Numbered from the stretch's first letter, positions 7,825 to 18,052 are shown. The stretch: 64,000 nucleotides of DNA from Pseudonocardia autotrophica (GCF_003945385.1 NZ_AP018920.1:4960001-5024000), one strand, 5' to 3'. A program made the numbers and translations. The notes: a model not told the origin generated them from the letters alone.

Positions 7825-9912
7825 TCAGGCGGACGAGCAGGTGTCCGCCGTGCGGCCGGGCAGCGAGCCCAGGACGGCACGGGCGACGGCGTCGTTGTAG
7901 CGCAGGCTCTGTGCGTTCGTCCCGGGCCGGGTGAAGGCTCCGGCGACCTTGACGGTGGTGTGCGGCCCGATCGCGAACCGTCGCTCGTGCACACCTCCGT
8001 CCGCGGTGTACAGCGCGCCGTCGGCCGGGCGCACGGACAGCAGACCGGTGTTGCGCAACAGCGTGCCGTCGTCGTCGAGCAGGATCTCCTCGACCGCCTC
8101 GCCGCGCGCCAGCAGCCCGCCGAGCAGCGGATCGGCGGTGCGGGACAGGCTCGGATCGGGCAGCCGCGCGTCCACCAGCACCTGCGCGGTGACCCGATCG
8201 GCACCGGCCAGCGACGCGCTGGTGGCGTGGAACCCGTCCCGGTCGAGCGTCAGATCCATCCCCGCGCCGAGGAAAGCGAGATGACCGCTCCGGGAGAGCG
8301 CGAGCAGCTCGCGCACCCGGAAGCCGGGCGGGCCGGACGCGACGGAGTTGAAGAAGCTCTGCCACCAGGGCAGGTCACGCGCCCGCGAACGCGCCGAGAG
8401 CGCATCGGAGCCCGCCAACCGGGTCGTCTCGGTGAAGACCGACAGCATCGCGACGAACGCGCCGAGATGCGGGGTGTGCCGCTCGTCGACGTGCTGGCGC
8501 AGGTCCTCGGCGATCCGCTCACGGACCCGTGCCTGCAGGGACTCCAGATCGGGTGCGTGCAGCCCCTCCAGGGGGCGGTCGAGCGCGGTCAGGTCGAGCC
8601 GGTCGAGCGGGTCCGGGACGACCCAGGTGATCAGCTCGGTCTCTTCGGGCGAGCCGTGCGGCGCCGCGGCGAACCGGGCCGCGAAGTCGTCCCAGCCGGT
8701 ACCGACCCGGTCGGGATGGCCGTGGAACAGCTCGTGGTACCAGCCCCAGCCGATCTCCTTGGCCATCAGCGGCCAGACCTCCTCCCGGAAGTCCACCGGG
8801 CGGCCGAGCGCGACCAGCCCGTCGGTCACCTCCGGCGTGAGGAAGTGCGGTAGCGGCGGGATACCGCCGCGCAGCTGGTAATGCGTCTTCGAGTGGTAGG
8901 TGGCCCCGCGCGGGGATCCGGCGATCAGCACCGGCTCCCGGCCGGACGGGATGTAGCGCAGCCGTCCAGGCTCGCCGGTAGTGGCGGCGGCGTCGGCGTC
9001 GGCGGCGTCGCTGTCGCTGTCGCTGTCGGGGACGAACCGCCCGCCGCGGCCCTCGAACAGCAGCACCACGAGATCGACGAACGCCAGTCCCAGTCCGCGG
9101 GCCAGCACCGTCTCCCCCGGTTCGATCACCGACAGGTCCGAGTCGGTGGTCTGCTCCGGCGGCAGGTAGCGCAGCCCCAGCTCCCCGGCCCGTGCGGCGA
9201 GATCACGCTCGTCGGGGGTCGGTGCGGCGTCGAGGTGCCCGGAGGCAAGCACGACGACGTCGGCCCGCAGCGTCGTGCCCGACGCCAGCCGGACGATCTG
9301 GTCGGGGCCGTCCTCGGTGAGCGACTTCGCGGTCGTCCGGTGCAGGTGCACGCGCATCCCGGCCGGTGCCCGGTCGAGCACCTCGCGCAGCACGGCGCCG
9401 AGGTAGTGGCTCTGCAACCGCCGGGTCGGGAAGGTCGACGCCGTCACCGTCGCCAGCTCGGCGGCGCCCTCGGCACCGAGCTCGGCGACCGGGTCGCCGT
9501 GCTCGCGCAGCTCCTGCGCCCACTCCCAGAACGAGGGTCCCGGTGCGATCGGGCCGGCGCAGACGACCGAGTCGTCGGTCCACATGGTGACGTCGGCGGC
9601 CATCGAGTTCATCGCCAGCAGCGGCGACTGGGTGTGCCGCCAGATCCGGCCGGCCCCGGCCGGGAACGGATCGACCAGGTGCACGTCCAGGCCGGGGCCG
9701 GCGAGCACGTCGGCGTACACCTCGGGTGCGCCGGCGACCATGCGTTCGAGCACGCCGACACCGCGCGGGCCGGCGCCGACGATCACGACGGCGGGGTTCC
9801 GCGCGGCGCTTCGGGACGGCTCGGTTCCGGACGGCACGGTTCCGGACGGCACGGTTCGGGACGGCGCAGTTGCCGACGGCACGGTTCGGGAGATCGGGCG
9901 ACTGGGAGACAT
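7825..9912 (-). CDS. FAD/NAD(P)-binding protein (flavin monooxygenase-like)
   Basis: A 695-residue protein with a dinucleotide-binding motif VVIVGAGPRGVGVLERM near residues 42-57, typical of the FAD/NAD(P)-binding proteins related to L-lysine/ornithine N-hydroxylases; substrate unknown. The N-terminal 40 residues are low-complexity S/T/V/P repeats. An acidic SDSD stretch lies near residues 295-310. ATG at 9912 is chosen because GCGAGGAG precedes it by five bases. That ribosome site lies in a five-base-pair hairpin, and a complete cysteine-type leader peptide lies 43 bases further upstream, so the gene is probably controlled by cysteine or sulfur supply, like the sulfite reductase operon. Confidence 0.75.
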   Translation of the reverse strand: MSPSRPISRTVPSATAPSRTVPSGTVPSGTEPSRSAARNPAVVIVGAGPRGVGVLERMVAGAPEVYADVLAGPGLDVHLVDPFPAGAGRIWRHTQSPLLAMNSMAADVTMWTDDSVVCAGPIAPGPSFWEWAQELREHGDPVAELGAEGAAELATVTASTFPTRRLQSHYLGAVLREVLDRAPAGMRVHLHRTTAKSLTEDGPDQIVRLASGTTLRADVVVLASGHLDAAPTPDERDLAARAGELGLRYLPPEQTTDSDLSVIEPGETVLARGLGLAFVDLVVLLFEGRGGRFVPDSDSDSDAADADAAATTGEPGRLRYIPSGREPVLIAGSPRGATYHSKTHYQLRGGIPPLPHFLTPEVTDGLVALGRPVDFREEVWPLMAKEIGWGWYHELFHGHPDRVGTGWDDFAARFAAAPHGSPEETELITWVVPDPLDRLDLTALDRPLEGLHAPDLESLQARVRERIAEDLRQHVDERHTPHLGAFVAMLSVFTETTRLAGSDALSARSRARDLPWWQSFFNSVASGPPGFRVRELLALSRSGHLAFLGAGMDLTLDRDGFHATSASLAGADRVTAQVLVDARLPDPSLSRTADPLLGGLLARGEAVEEILLDDDGTLLRNTGLLSVRPADGALYTADGGVHERRFAIGPHTTVKVAGAFTRPGTNAQSLRYNDAVARAVLGSLPGRTADTCSSA
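8981..9028. repeat. GTCGGC/GTCGCT hexamer tract within the FAD gene
   Basis: Repeated GTCGGC and GTCGCT hexamers encode, on the minus strand, an acidic Ser-Asp / Ala-Asp run in the middle of the FAD/NAD(P)-binding protein. The run lies between conserved segments and is probably a surface loop of variable length. Confidence 0.7.
9810..9884. repeat. Five tandem 15-bp units in the N-terminus of the FAD gene
   Basis: Units of the form TTCCGGACGGCACGG begin at 9810, 9825, 9840, 9855 and 9870; the second and third are identical. On the coding strand they give a TVPSG/TAPSR-like pentapeptide repeat just before the dinucleotide-binding fold. The copy number could vary without shifting the frame. Confidence 0.85.
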
Positions 9913-9917
9913 CGAGG

Positions 9918-9930
9918 CTCCTCGCAGGAG
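9918..9930 (-). promoter_or_regulatory. Hairpin sequestering the FAD-gene ribosome site
   Basis: On the minus strand CTCCTGCGAGGAG folds as a five-base-pair stem with loop GCG, and the 3' arm AGGAG is the ribosome binding site. It lies between the leader peptide stop and the ATG, the position expected for a leader-controlled translation switch. This role is inference. Confidence 0.45.
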
Positions 9931-9955
9931 TGGGACCGGGCGGCGGGGCCGGGTC

Positions 9956-10018
9956 TCACAGCGCCGAGCGCAGCCGACACAGGTCGACGTGCCTGCGCTT
10001 GACGAGGGGGACGTCCAC
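9956..10018 (-). CDS. Complete cysteine-type leader peptide
   Basis: A 20-codon GTG frame reading (M)DVPLVKRRHVDLCRLRSAL and then TGA. The RRHVDLCRxRSAL core is the hallmark of actinobacterial leader peptides found upstream of sulfur genes, with a TGT cysteine codon in the centre. It lies 43 bases upstream of the FAD/NAD(P)-binding gene on the same strand. The partial leader at 2-46 shares DLxRxRSAL. Stalling at the cysteine codon when cysteine is scarce would be expected to alter folding of the following hairpin, which holds the ribosome site. The peptide family is recognised from memory; the mechanism is inferred. Confidence 0.75.
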   Translation of the reverse strand: MDVPLVKRRHVDLCRLRSAL

Positions 10019-10314
10019 CCGTCCACGGTATGCCGACCACCCGTCGTGGGCCACCCACCGGATCATCACAGGCGGCGATGCCACCGGCGGTTCCGCTCAC
10101 CCGTCGGCCGCATGATCACTCTCCGCAGCCGGATTCGATCACGACCGGTCACCGCTGAATCACGCCCGGCCACCGTGTCCTGCGTCGCACCCGTGTTCTA
10201 CACAGTGTCAAAGACCGCTGACGCGGGTACAACGGAGATCGACCCACTGAATCGAGCCGGATGCATCGACCGGATGCCGCACCCGACCCCGACACGTTCA
10301 ACGGAGAACGTCGA

Positions 10315-10569
10315 ATGACCGCAGAGCTGATCCGCCCGGAGACCCCGGGCGTCGCACCGACAGTCGCCGCGCACCCGATCCCGGCGCCCGCCACCGAGCG
10401 GACGGCCGTCGACCGCCTGCTGGATTCCCTCGACGACCTGGTGCGCAGGCACCGGGCGCTCGCCGCACACGACGGCGGGTGCGCCTCGCTGCACGCCGAG
10501 CTCATCGCCGCCGAGCTCGACCAGCAGCTCGCCGTGCTCCGGACGGTGCCCCGCCAGCCACGGACCTGA
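10315..10569 (+). CDS. Hypothetical 84-residue protein
   Basis: A small soluble protein with a proline-rich, disordered-looking N-terminus and a C-terminal helical pair (VDRLLDSLDDLVRRHRALAA and LHAELIAAELDQQLAVL) that could form a coiled hairpin. Family not recognised. ATG at 10315 is preferred over an in-frame ATG at 10261 because CGGAGAAC precedes it. It stands alone between the FAD gene leader region and the enoyl-CoA hydratase gene. Confidence 0.6.
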   Translation: MTAELIRPETPGVAPTVAAHPIPAPATERTAVDRLLDSLDDLVRRHRALAAHDGGCASLHAELIAAELDQQLAVLRTVPRQPRT

Positions 10570-10626
10570 TCCGCACCGTCCCGGTGAGCCGTGCCGCACC
10601 GCAGCGGCACGGCCCGGCCGTCCGGC

Positions 10627-10632
10627 TAGGGT
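10627..10632 (+). promoter_or_regulatory. -10-like TAGGGT, leaderless start of enoyl-CoA hydratase
   Basis: TAGGGT ends seven bases before the GTG at 10640. No ribosome site intervenes, so transcription would begin at or next to the start codon. Confidence 0.45.
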
Positions 10633-10639
10633 CGGACGG

Positions 10640-11434
10640 GTGGCTGACACCGCAGACAGCGCCCCCGCCGAACTCGTCCGTCTCGACGTCGCAGCGGGCG
10701 TGGCGACGATCACCCTGGACTCGCCGCACAACCGCAACGCGCTCTCCGCGCAGCTGCGCCGCGAGCTGATCGCGCACCTCGACTCGGCGATCGCCGACGA
10801 CGCGGTACGGGTGATCGTGCTGACCCACACCGGCACCGTGTTCTGCGCCGGGATGGACCTCAAGGAGTCGAAGGGTGCCGGCGCGCAACAGCAGGGCGTC
10901 ACCGAGGTGCCGAGGATCCTGACGACGCTGTGGGACTCCCCCAAGCCGGTCGTCGTCCGGCTGTCCGGCCCGGCCAGGGCCGGTGGGGTCGGCATCGTCG
11001 CCGCCTGCGACGTGGCGGTGGCCGCCGAGCCGGTCACCTTCGCGTTCTCCGAGGTCCGGATCGGCGTCGTCCCGGCGGTCATCTCGGTGACCGTGCTGCC
11101 CCGGCTGACCGCACGGGCGGCACACGAGCTGTTCCTCACCGGCGAGACCTTCGACGCCCGGCGGGCGGTCGCGATCGGTCTGATCAACAGTGCGGTGCCC
11201 GCCGAGCAGCTCGACGAGGAGGTCGCCCGCTACACCGGGATGCTCGGGCTCGGCGCCCCCGGTGCGCTCGCCGGGACGAAGGCGATGCTCCGCCGCGAAC
11301 GGCCCGCCACGATGGCCGAGGACTTCGCCGCGATGAACACCCTGTCGGCGTCGTACTTCGCCTCCGCGGAAGGGCAGGAGGGGATCCGGGCGTTCGGCGA
11401 GAAGCGCAAGCCGTCCTGGGTTCCGCAGGACTGA
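10640..11434 (+). CDS. Enoyl-CoA hydratase/isomerase family protein
   Basis: A 264-residue crotonase-fold protein. It has the N-terminal strand VATITLDSPHNRNALS, the oxyanion-hole segment FCAGMDLKES near residue 70, and PARAGGVGIVAACDVAVA for the second oxyanion glycine. Probably hydrates or isomerises an acyl-CoA; the substrate is not evident. GTG 10640 is chosen because a -10-like hexamer lies seven bases upstream. No acyl-CoA genes adjoin, though a MaoC-type hydratase lies at 27.6 kb. Confidence 0.85.
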   Translation: MADTADSAPAELVRLDVAAGVATITLDSPHNRNALSAQLRRELIAHLDSAIADDAVRVIVLTHTGTVFCAGMDLKESKGAGAQQQGVTEVPRILTTLWDSPKPVVVRLSGPARAGGVGIVAACDVAVAAEPVTFAFSEVRIGVVPAVISVTVLPRLTARAAHELFLTGETFDARRAVAIGLINSAVPAEQLDEEVARYTGMLGLGAPGALAGTKAMLRRERPATMAEDFAAMNTLSASYFASAEGQEGIRAFGEKRKPSWVPQD

Positions 11435-11449
11435 GCGGGCGAACCCGCC

Positions 11450-11455
11450 TACCCT
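11450..11455 (+). promoter_or_regulatory. -10-like TACCCT, leaderless start of the sirtuin gene
   Basis: TACCCT ends seven bases before ATG 11463 with no ribosome site between. Confidence 0.45.
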
Positions 11456-11462
11456 GGATCGC

Positions 11463-12311
11463 ATGACCGCTCCCGCACTCGGGATCAGCACCGACCCGGG
11501 CACGGTGCCGGAGCTGCTGGCCGGACGCCGGCTGGTCGTCCTCACCGGCGCGGGCCTGTCCACCGACTCCGGGATCCCCGACTATCGCGGGCCCGGCTCC
11601 CGGCCGCGCAACCCGATGACCTATTCCGAGTTCGTCTCCGGCGAGCCGGCGCAGCGCCGCTACTGGGCGCGCAGCCACGTCGGGTGGGCGCGGATGCGCC
11701 GGGCCGATCCGAATCCCGGGCACGTCGCGCTCGCCGCGCTCGGGGCAGCCGGACTGGTCGAGCGGCTGATCACGCAGAACGTCGACGGTCTGCACGAGGC
11801 CGCCGGGCACCGCGGTGTGATCGACCTGCACGGCCGGATCGACGAGGTGGTGTGCCTGGACTGTCGCCGGCTCAGCCCGCGTGACGAGCTGCAGGCCCGG
11901 CTGACGGCGTCGAACCCGGGTTTCACCGAGGCGCACAGCGCGCAGGTAGAGACCGCGCCGGACGGGGACGCCGCCGTCGAGATCACCGACGGCTTCCGGA
12001 TCGTGCCCTGCGCGAGCTGCGGCGGCACGCTCAAGCCGCACGTGGTCTTCTTCGGCGAGAACGTCCCGAAGGACCGGGTGGCCCGCTGCTACGCCGCGGT
12101 CGCCGCGCTGACCCCGGACGACGCGCTGCTCGTCGCCGGATCGTCGCTGCAGGTCATGTCCGGGCTCCGGTTCGTCCGGGCGGCGTGGAAGGCGGGAGTC
12201 CCGGTGGTCATCGTCAACCGCGGGGCGACCCGGGGCGACGACCTCGCCACCGTGCGGGTGGACGCCGGCTGCTCGGAGACCCTCGCCGCGCTCGCCGCGT
12301 GCCCGCTCTGA
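11463..12311 (+). CDS. Sir2-family NAD-dependent protein deacylase
   Basis: Removes acetyl or other acyl groups from protein lysines using NAD. The 282-residue protein has the NAD site GAGLSTDSGIPDYRG (about residues 29-43), TQNVDGLHEAAG, the catalytic-histidine segment DLHGRIDE, and the four zinc cysteines VCLDC and PCASC on either side of a small insert. It probably helps control acyl-CoA enzymes, but no partner can be read from the context. Cytoplasmic; single gene with a leaderless-type promoter. Confidence 0.92.
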   Translation: MTAPALGISTDPGTVPELLAGRRLVVLTGAGLSTDSGIPDYRGPGSRPRNPMTYSEFVSGEPAQRRYWARSHVGWARMRRADPNPGHVALAALGAAGLVERLITQNVDGLHEAAGHRGVIDLHGRIDEVVCLDCRRLSPRDELQARLTASNPGFTEAHSAQVETAPDGDAAVEITDGFRIVPCASCGGTLKPHVVFFGENVPKDRVARCYAAVAALTPDDALLVAGSSLQVMSGLRFVRAAWKAGVPVVIVNRGATRGDDLATVRVDAGCSETLAALAACPL

Positions 12312-12315
12312 CCGG

Positions 12316-12513
12316 TCAGTCCCGCCGGTCGGGGGTTCCGGGACCGGGTGCCCGGTCGAAGCGCGCGGTGATCCGATCCAGTCCGATCGCCACGCCCGCG
12401 CACAGCGGCAGCACCACGACGGTCACGAACACGACCTGGAAGAGGAACGGGAGCTGGGTCAGCCACAGCTCGAAGGCGTCCCAGGCGTCGATGATCGTGC
12501 GCACACTCCACAC
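12316..12513 (-). CDS. Small single-helix membrane protein
   Basis: A 65-residue frame reading DAWDAFELWLTQLPFLFQ followed by a valine-rich helix and a charged arginine/aspartate tail. Similar FELWL-x-LPF peptides occur in other actinobacteria as hypothetical proteins. The GTG at 12513 or the in-frame GTG at 12504 could be the start. It converges with the sirtuin gene (4-base gap) and diverges from the MDR dehydrogenase. Function unknown. Confidence 0.6.
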   Translation of the reverse strand: MWSVRTIIDAWDAFELWLTQLPFLFQVVFVTVVVLPLCAGVAIGLDRITARFDRAPGPGTPDRRD

Positions 12514-12535
12514 GGTAGTACGGCCACCCAGCGGC

Positions 12536-12541
12536 TAGGTT
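12536..12541 (+). promoter_or_regulatory. -10-like TAGGTT, leaderless start of the MDR dehydrogenase
   Basis: TAGGTT ends seven bases before ATG 12549; no ribosome site between. Confidence 0.45.
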
Positions 12542-12548
12542 CGGGCCC

Positions 12549-13514
12549 ATGTTCGCTGTGTACGCCCAGGAGCCCAACGCCGACGCCCCACTCGACGCCC
12601 TCGTCGTGGGCGAGCGGCCCGATCCCGAGGTGCCGGACGGCTGGGTCTCGGTGTCGGTCTCCGCCGCCAGCCTCAACATGCACGACCTCTGGACACTGCG
12701 CGGCGTCGGCATCAAGCCCGACCAGTTCCCGATGATCCTGGGCTGCGACGGCGCCGGCACCCTCGACGACGGCACCGAGGTCGTGCTCTACCCGATCATC
12801 GGCGATCCGGACTGGCGCGGGGACGAGACCCTCGACCCGAAGCGCTCCCTGCTCACCGAACGGCACCAGGGCACGATGGCCGACCGGGTGATCGTGCCGG
12901 CCCGCAACGCCGTGCCCGCGCCGCAGGGGCTCACCCCGGCGCAGGGCGCCGTGCTGGGCACCGCATGGCTCACCGCGTACCGCATGCTGTTCACCAAGTC
13001 CGGCCTGCAGCCCGGCCAGACGGTGCTCGTCCAGGGCGCGTCCGGCGGGGTCTCGACGGCCCTGGTCCAGCTCGGCGTGGCCGCCGGCCTGACCGTCTGG
13101 GTCACCGGCCGCGACGAGGAGAAGCGGGCACTGGCCGAGCGGCTCGGCGCGCACGCCACCTTCGAGTCCGGGGCGAAGCTGCCCGGCAAGGTCGACGCCG
13201 TCATGGAGTCGGTCGGCGAGGCGACCTGGAAGCACTCCATGCGGGCGCTGAAGCCGGGCGGGCGGATCGTCATCTGTGGCTCCACGTCGGGGCCGAACCC
13301 GCCGGCGGATCTGCAGCGGCTGTTCTTCCTGCAGCTGGAGGTCGTCGGGGCGACGATGGGAACCCGCGAGGAGCTCGCCAACCTGATGGACTTCGTGGCG
13401 ACCTCCGGCATCACCCCGGAGATCGGGACCGAGCTGCCGATGACGTCGGCGAAGGACGCGTTCGAGGCGATGGCGGCCGGGAAGACGGCCGGCAAGGTCG
13501 TCCTGACCCGCTGA
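12549..13514 (+). CDS. Zinc-type/quinone-oxidoreductase-like alcohol dehydrogenase (MDR)
   Basis: A 321-residue medium-chain dehydrogenase/reductase with an N-terminal GroES-like barrel (SAASLNMHDLWTLRG, LGCDGAG) and a Rossmann domain carrying VLVQGASGGVSTALVQLG. It lacks the structural-zinc cysteine cluster, so it resembles quinone oxidoreductases, which use NADPH. Substrate unknown. It stands alone, starts at a leaderless-type promoter and is followed by the MarR regulator region. Confidence 0.85.
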   Translation: MFAVYAQEPNADAPLDALVVGERPDPEVPDGWVSVSVSAASLNMHDLWTLRGVGIKPDQFPMILGCDGAGTLDDGTEVVLYPIIGDPDWRGDETLDPKRSLLTERHQGTMADRVIVPARNAVPAPQGLTPAQGAVLGTAWLTAYRMLFTKSGLQPGQTVLVQGASGGVSTALVQLGVAAGLTVWVTGRDEEKRALAERLGAHATFESGAKLPGKVDAVMESVGEATWKHSMRALKPGGRIVICGSTSGPNPPADLQRLFFLQLEVVGATMGTREELANLMDFVATSGITPEIGTELPMTSAKDAFEAMAAGKTAGKVVLTR

Positions 13515-13629
13515 GCGGCGGATCATATCGTCCCGCGTCACAGATCTGTTACGTGATCTGGATGTGATGCAGTCGTGATGCACTCGGATGGCGGTGGCCG
13601 GTGCGCATCGACGCTGGTCCGCGCCATGT

Positions 13630-13679
13630 TCGTCACCGCAGTGTGACGACCGCCGGGCGCTGGGGGGAGGTATCCCCAG
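13630..13679. promoter_or_regulatory. Two inverted repeats upstream of the MarR gene
   Basis: TCGTCAC-N6-GTGACGA at 13630-13649 is a perfect seven-base dyad. CTGGGG-N8-CCCCAG at 13660-13679 is a second one. Both lie just upstream of the MarR gene and are candidate autoregulatory operators. A TACAGT -10-like hexamer (13710-13715) follows, eight bases before the GTG start. Confidence 0.4.
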
Positions 13680-13723
13680 GACAGGGTCGGATTTCGCCCG
13701 TTCGGCAAGTACAGTCCGTCATC

Positions 13724-14194
13724 GTGACCGAGCCTTTCAGTCGACGGGCGTCGGGTGCTGCCACCATGGCAGCCCCGGCGCCTGGAGCCACAGGTGTCGT
13801 CGAATTCCTGGACCGGGTCGACCACGCCGTGGCCACAGCCCTGTCCACCCACCCCAGCGCGACCGAGGTCAGCCGTGACGGCTGGCGGGTCCTGTTGATG
13901 CTCGCCCGCGGCACCGGCCGCAGCATGGGTGAGATCGCGGGACACACGTCGCTGCCCGCCCCCACGGCGACCCGGATCGTGGACCGTCTCGTCGAGCGGA
14001 AGCTGGCCTACCGGTCGGCCGATCCGCTCGACCGCCGCCGGGTGCTGGTGCACCTGTCGGCCGAGGGACGGACCGTGGTCGAGTCGGTGTGCCAGCGTGT
14101 ACAGCGCATTCTCTCCCCGCGCCGCGCACCCGCCGCCCGACCCGCCGCGTGCGACAGCACGATCCCCGGCCCCCGTGCAGGATCCGTCGTGTAG
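13724..14194 (+). CDS. MarR-family transcriptional regulator with odd C-terminus
   Basis: A 156-residue protein with a winged helix: GWRVLLMLARGTGRSMGEIAGHTSLPAPTATR as recognition segment and SADPLDRRRVLVHLSAEG as wing. After VQRILS the normal long dimerisation helix is replaced by a proline/alanine/arginine tail, which suggests a frameshift or truncation of the last helix. GTG 13724 is chosen because of the upstream TACAGT hexamer; ATG 13766 is possible. It may regulate the upstream dehydrogenase or itself through the dyads at 13630-13679. Confidence 0.7.
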   Translation: MTEPFSRRASGAATMAAPAPGATGVVEFLDRVDHAVATALSTHPSATEVSRDGWRVLLMLARGTGRSMGEIAGHTSLPAPTATRIVDRLVERKLAYRSADPLDRRRVLVHLSAEGRTVVESVCQRVQRILSPRRAPAARPAACDSTIPGPRAGSVV

Positions 14195-14233
14195 AGCCGA
14201 CGCACTCTCCCCCCGCCGCCCCCACGTACATCA

Positions 14234-14264
14234 CGGGCCCGGACCCCGCAGGGATCCGGGCCCG
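14234..14264. terminator. Bidirectional hairpin terminator
   Basis: A perfect ten-base stem, CGGGCCCGGA / TCCGGGCCCG, with an 11-base loop between the convergent MarR and lepA genes. Confidence 0.75.
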
Positions 14265-14282
14265 CTCTCATGTCCGGACGCG

Positions 14283-16145
<1,863 letters not shown>

Positions 16146-16567
16146 TCGGTTGTACTCGGCTTTCGCTGTCGCGTCGGGTCCGCGACCATCGTCCCATGTC
16201 GTCACCGGCGACCCCCACGGCAGCCGGGTGGAGCGGCCGGGGCCGCGATCCGGGGGCCTCCGGGACCGCTCGCCGGTGGGCGTCCGCCACCGGCTCGGAG
16301 GCGAGCGGCCGGCACCCGGGCGCCGCGCGGAACCGGAGGGGTCGGAAGTCCGGAAGTGCTCGACGGTAGATTCGTCCCGTACCGCGTCTGGTGAGGTCCG
16401 GCGCCGGTGGAGCGGCCCCGCACAGGGGCCGGAAATTCCCGCTGGTAGCCTTGACCGCTGAGCGCTCGGCGTGCTCGCCCGGGACGGTACGACCGTCCGG
16501 TGCCGCCGGAGCGGAACCGGACTCGAGCAGACCAGCCGAACGCAGCAGGCAGGAAGACCAGGTAGAC
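16146..16567. other. Divergent promoter region between lepA and rpsT
   Basis: No convincing gene. Two -10-like hexamers face rpsT, TAGATT (16367-16372) and TAGCCT (16446-16451), each preceded by GG as in many actinobacterial promoters, but without clear -35 boxes. The possible lepA start at 16205 would shorten the gap. Confidence 0.35.
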
Positions 16568-16831
16568 GTGGCCAACATCAAGTCGCAGATCAAGCGGGTC
16601 AAGACCAACGAGAAGCGTCGGCAGCGCAACAAGTCGGTGAAGTCGTCGGTCAAGACCGCCATCCGCCACTTCCGCGAGGCCGCGGAGCAGGGCGCGGACA
16701 ACGCTGCCGAGCTGCAGCGCAAGGCGGCCAGGGCGCTGGACAAGGCGGCCGGTAAGGGCGTCATCCACAAGAACCAGGCGGCGAACCGCAAGTCGGCGCT
16801 CGCCAAGCAGCTCAACAAGGTCGGCGCCTGA
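16568..16831 (+). CDS. rpsT: Small ribosomal subunit protein S20
   Basis: The 87-residue lysine/arginine-rich helical protein starts (M)[20 protein letters not shown] and ends [18 protein letters not shown], the standard S20 pattern. It binds 16S rRNA in the 30S subunit. GTG 16568 is preceded by AGGTAG. It is monocistronic and followed by a strong hairpin. In related actinobacteria it also lies beside holA and lepA. Confidence 0.97.
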   Translation: MANIKSQIKRVKTNEKRRQRNKSVKSSVKTAIRHFREAAEQGADNAAELQRKAARALDKAAGKGVIHKNQAANRKSALAKQLNKVGA

Positions 16832-16854
16832 GCCACCCGCTCTCGCACGCACCA

Positions 16855-16890
16855 CGACGGCGCCGCCCCGGCATCGGGGCGGCGCCGTCG
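16855..16890. terminator. Strong bidirectional terminator between rpsT and holA
   Basis: A perfect 16-base inverted repeat, CGACGGCGCCGCCCCG / CGGGGCGGCGCCGTCG, around a GCAT tetraloop, lies between the convergent genes. Confidence 0.85.
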
Positions 16891-16936
16891 GCGTCTGTAC
16901 AGCCGGGGCGGCACGCCCCGATCAGCGCGCGACACG

Positions 16937-17923
16937 TCAGCGCTCGACGCGGGCCTCGACGACGGCGAGCACCGCGCGCTCCAGAGCGTAGGCGGGATCG
17001 GCCGCGACGCCCTTCACGTCGGCGTTGACCCGCGCGGTCGCGGCGATCGCCACGGCGAGCTGCTCGGGTCGCCACTGCCGGACGACGCCCTGCGCCTTGC
17101 GGATCTTCCACGGCGGCATGCCCAGCTCGCCGGCCAGCCGGTTCGGGTCGCCCCGGCCCGCCGAGCCGACCTTCGCCAGTGTCCGTACCGAGTCGGCCAG
17201 CGCATCCGCGATCAGGACGTGCGGAACACCCAGTACCAGTGCCCAGCGCAGCGCCTCCAGCGCGCCCCTGCGGTCACCCGCGACGGCTGCGTCCGCGACC
17301 GCGAAGCCGGACGATTCGGCGCGGCCACGGTGGTACCGGCGCACCCCGGCCTCGTCGATCTTCCCGCCGGTGTCGGCGACGAGCTGCCCGGCCGCGGAGG
17401 CGAGCTCGCGCAGGTCCGATCCGACCGCCTCGACCAGGACGGCCAGCGCACCGGGGGTGATGCTCCCGCCGTTGCGCCGGACCTCGGCGTGCACGAAGTC
17501 CGACCGCTCGTCGGCGCGGGTGATCCGGTTGCAGGTAGTCACCTGCGCTCCGGCCTTCTTCAGCAGGTCGACCAGCGCCTTGCCCTTGGCCCCGCCGGCG
17601 TGCAGCGCAACCAGGACGATCCCCGGTGCCGGATCCTTGATGTACCCGGCGATCGCGGCGAGCATGTCCTTCGTCGTGTCCTGGGCATGGGTGAGCACAA
17701 TCACCCTGCTCTCCGCGAACAGCGACGGGCTGAGGTGTCCCGCCAGCTCGCCGGGCGCGACCTCCGAGGTGCGGAACCGGCGGAGCTCGACCTCCGGATC
17801 GTCCTGCCGGATCCGGCGGACCAGCTCGGACACCGCCCGTTCGGCCAGGAACTCCTCGTCGCCCACCACCAGCTGCAGGGGGGCGGGCGGTCCGGCGTCA
17901 CGCGTCCTGCTCACGCGTCTCAT
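16937..17923 (-). CDS. holA: DNA polymerase III delta subunit
   Basis: Clamp-loader subunit that opens the beta clamp. The 328-residue protein has the N-terminal LQLVVGDEEFLAERAVSEL segment with a degenerate P-loop, an AAA+-like body, and a C-terminal helical collar (LAGELGMPPWKIRKAQGVVRQW). ATG 17923 is used; GTG 17914 is an in-frame alternative. In related species it sits next to comEC; here thrC lies between them. Confidence 0.92.
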   Translation of the reverse strand: MRRVSRTRDAGPPAPLQLVVGDEEFLAERAVSELVRRIRQDDPEVELRRFRTSEVAPGELAGHLSPSLFAESRVIVLTHAQDTTKDMLAAIAGYIKDPAPGIVLVALHAGGAKGKALVDLLKKAGAQVTTCNRITRADERSDFVHAEVRRNGGSITPGALAVLVEAVGSDLRELASAAGQLVADTGGKIDEAGVRRYHRGRAESSGFAVADAAVAGDRRGALEALRWALVLGVPHVLIADALADSVRTLAKVGSAGRGDPNRLAGELGMPPWKIRKAQGVVRQWRPEQLAVAIAATARVNADVKGVAADPAYALERAVLAVVEARVER

Positions 17924-18052
17924 CGTGGCCCACTCCCCCGACGGCCGGTGAGCCGCATCCCCGTCCGGGCACTTCGGCTGGCCAGGTGCACACCACGTCG
18001 CGTAGCGTTCTCGGCGCCCGGCCGATCACCGGCCGGCGACAATCGAATATGG

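Noticed and set aside
8881..10002. Plus-strand frame opposite the FAD gene
   Set aside because: Shadow of the minus-strand gene; no motifs and repeat-driven openness.
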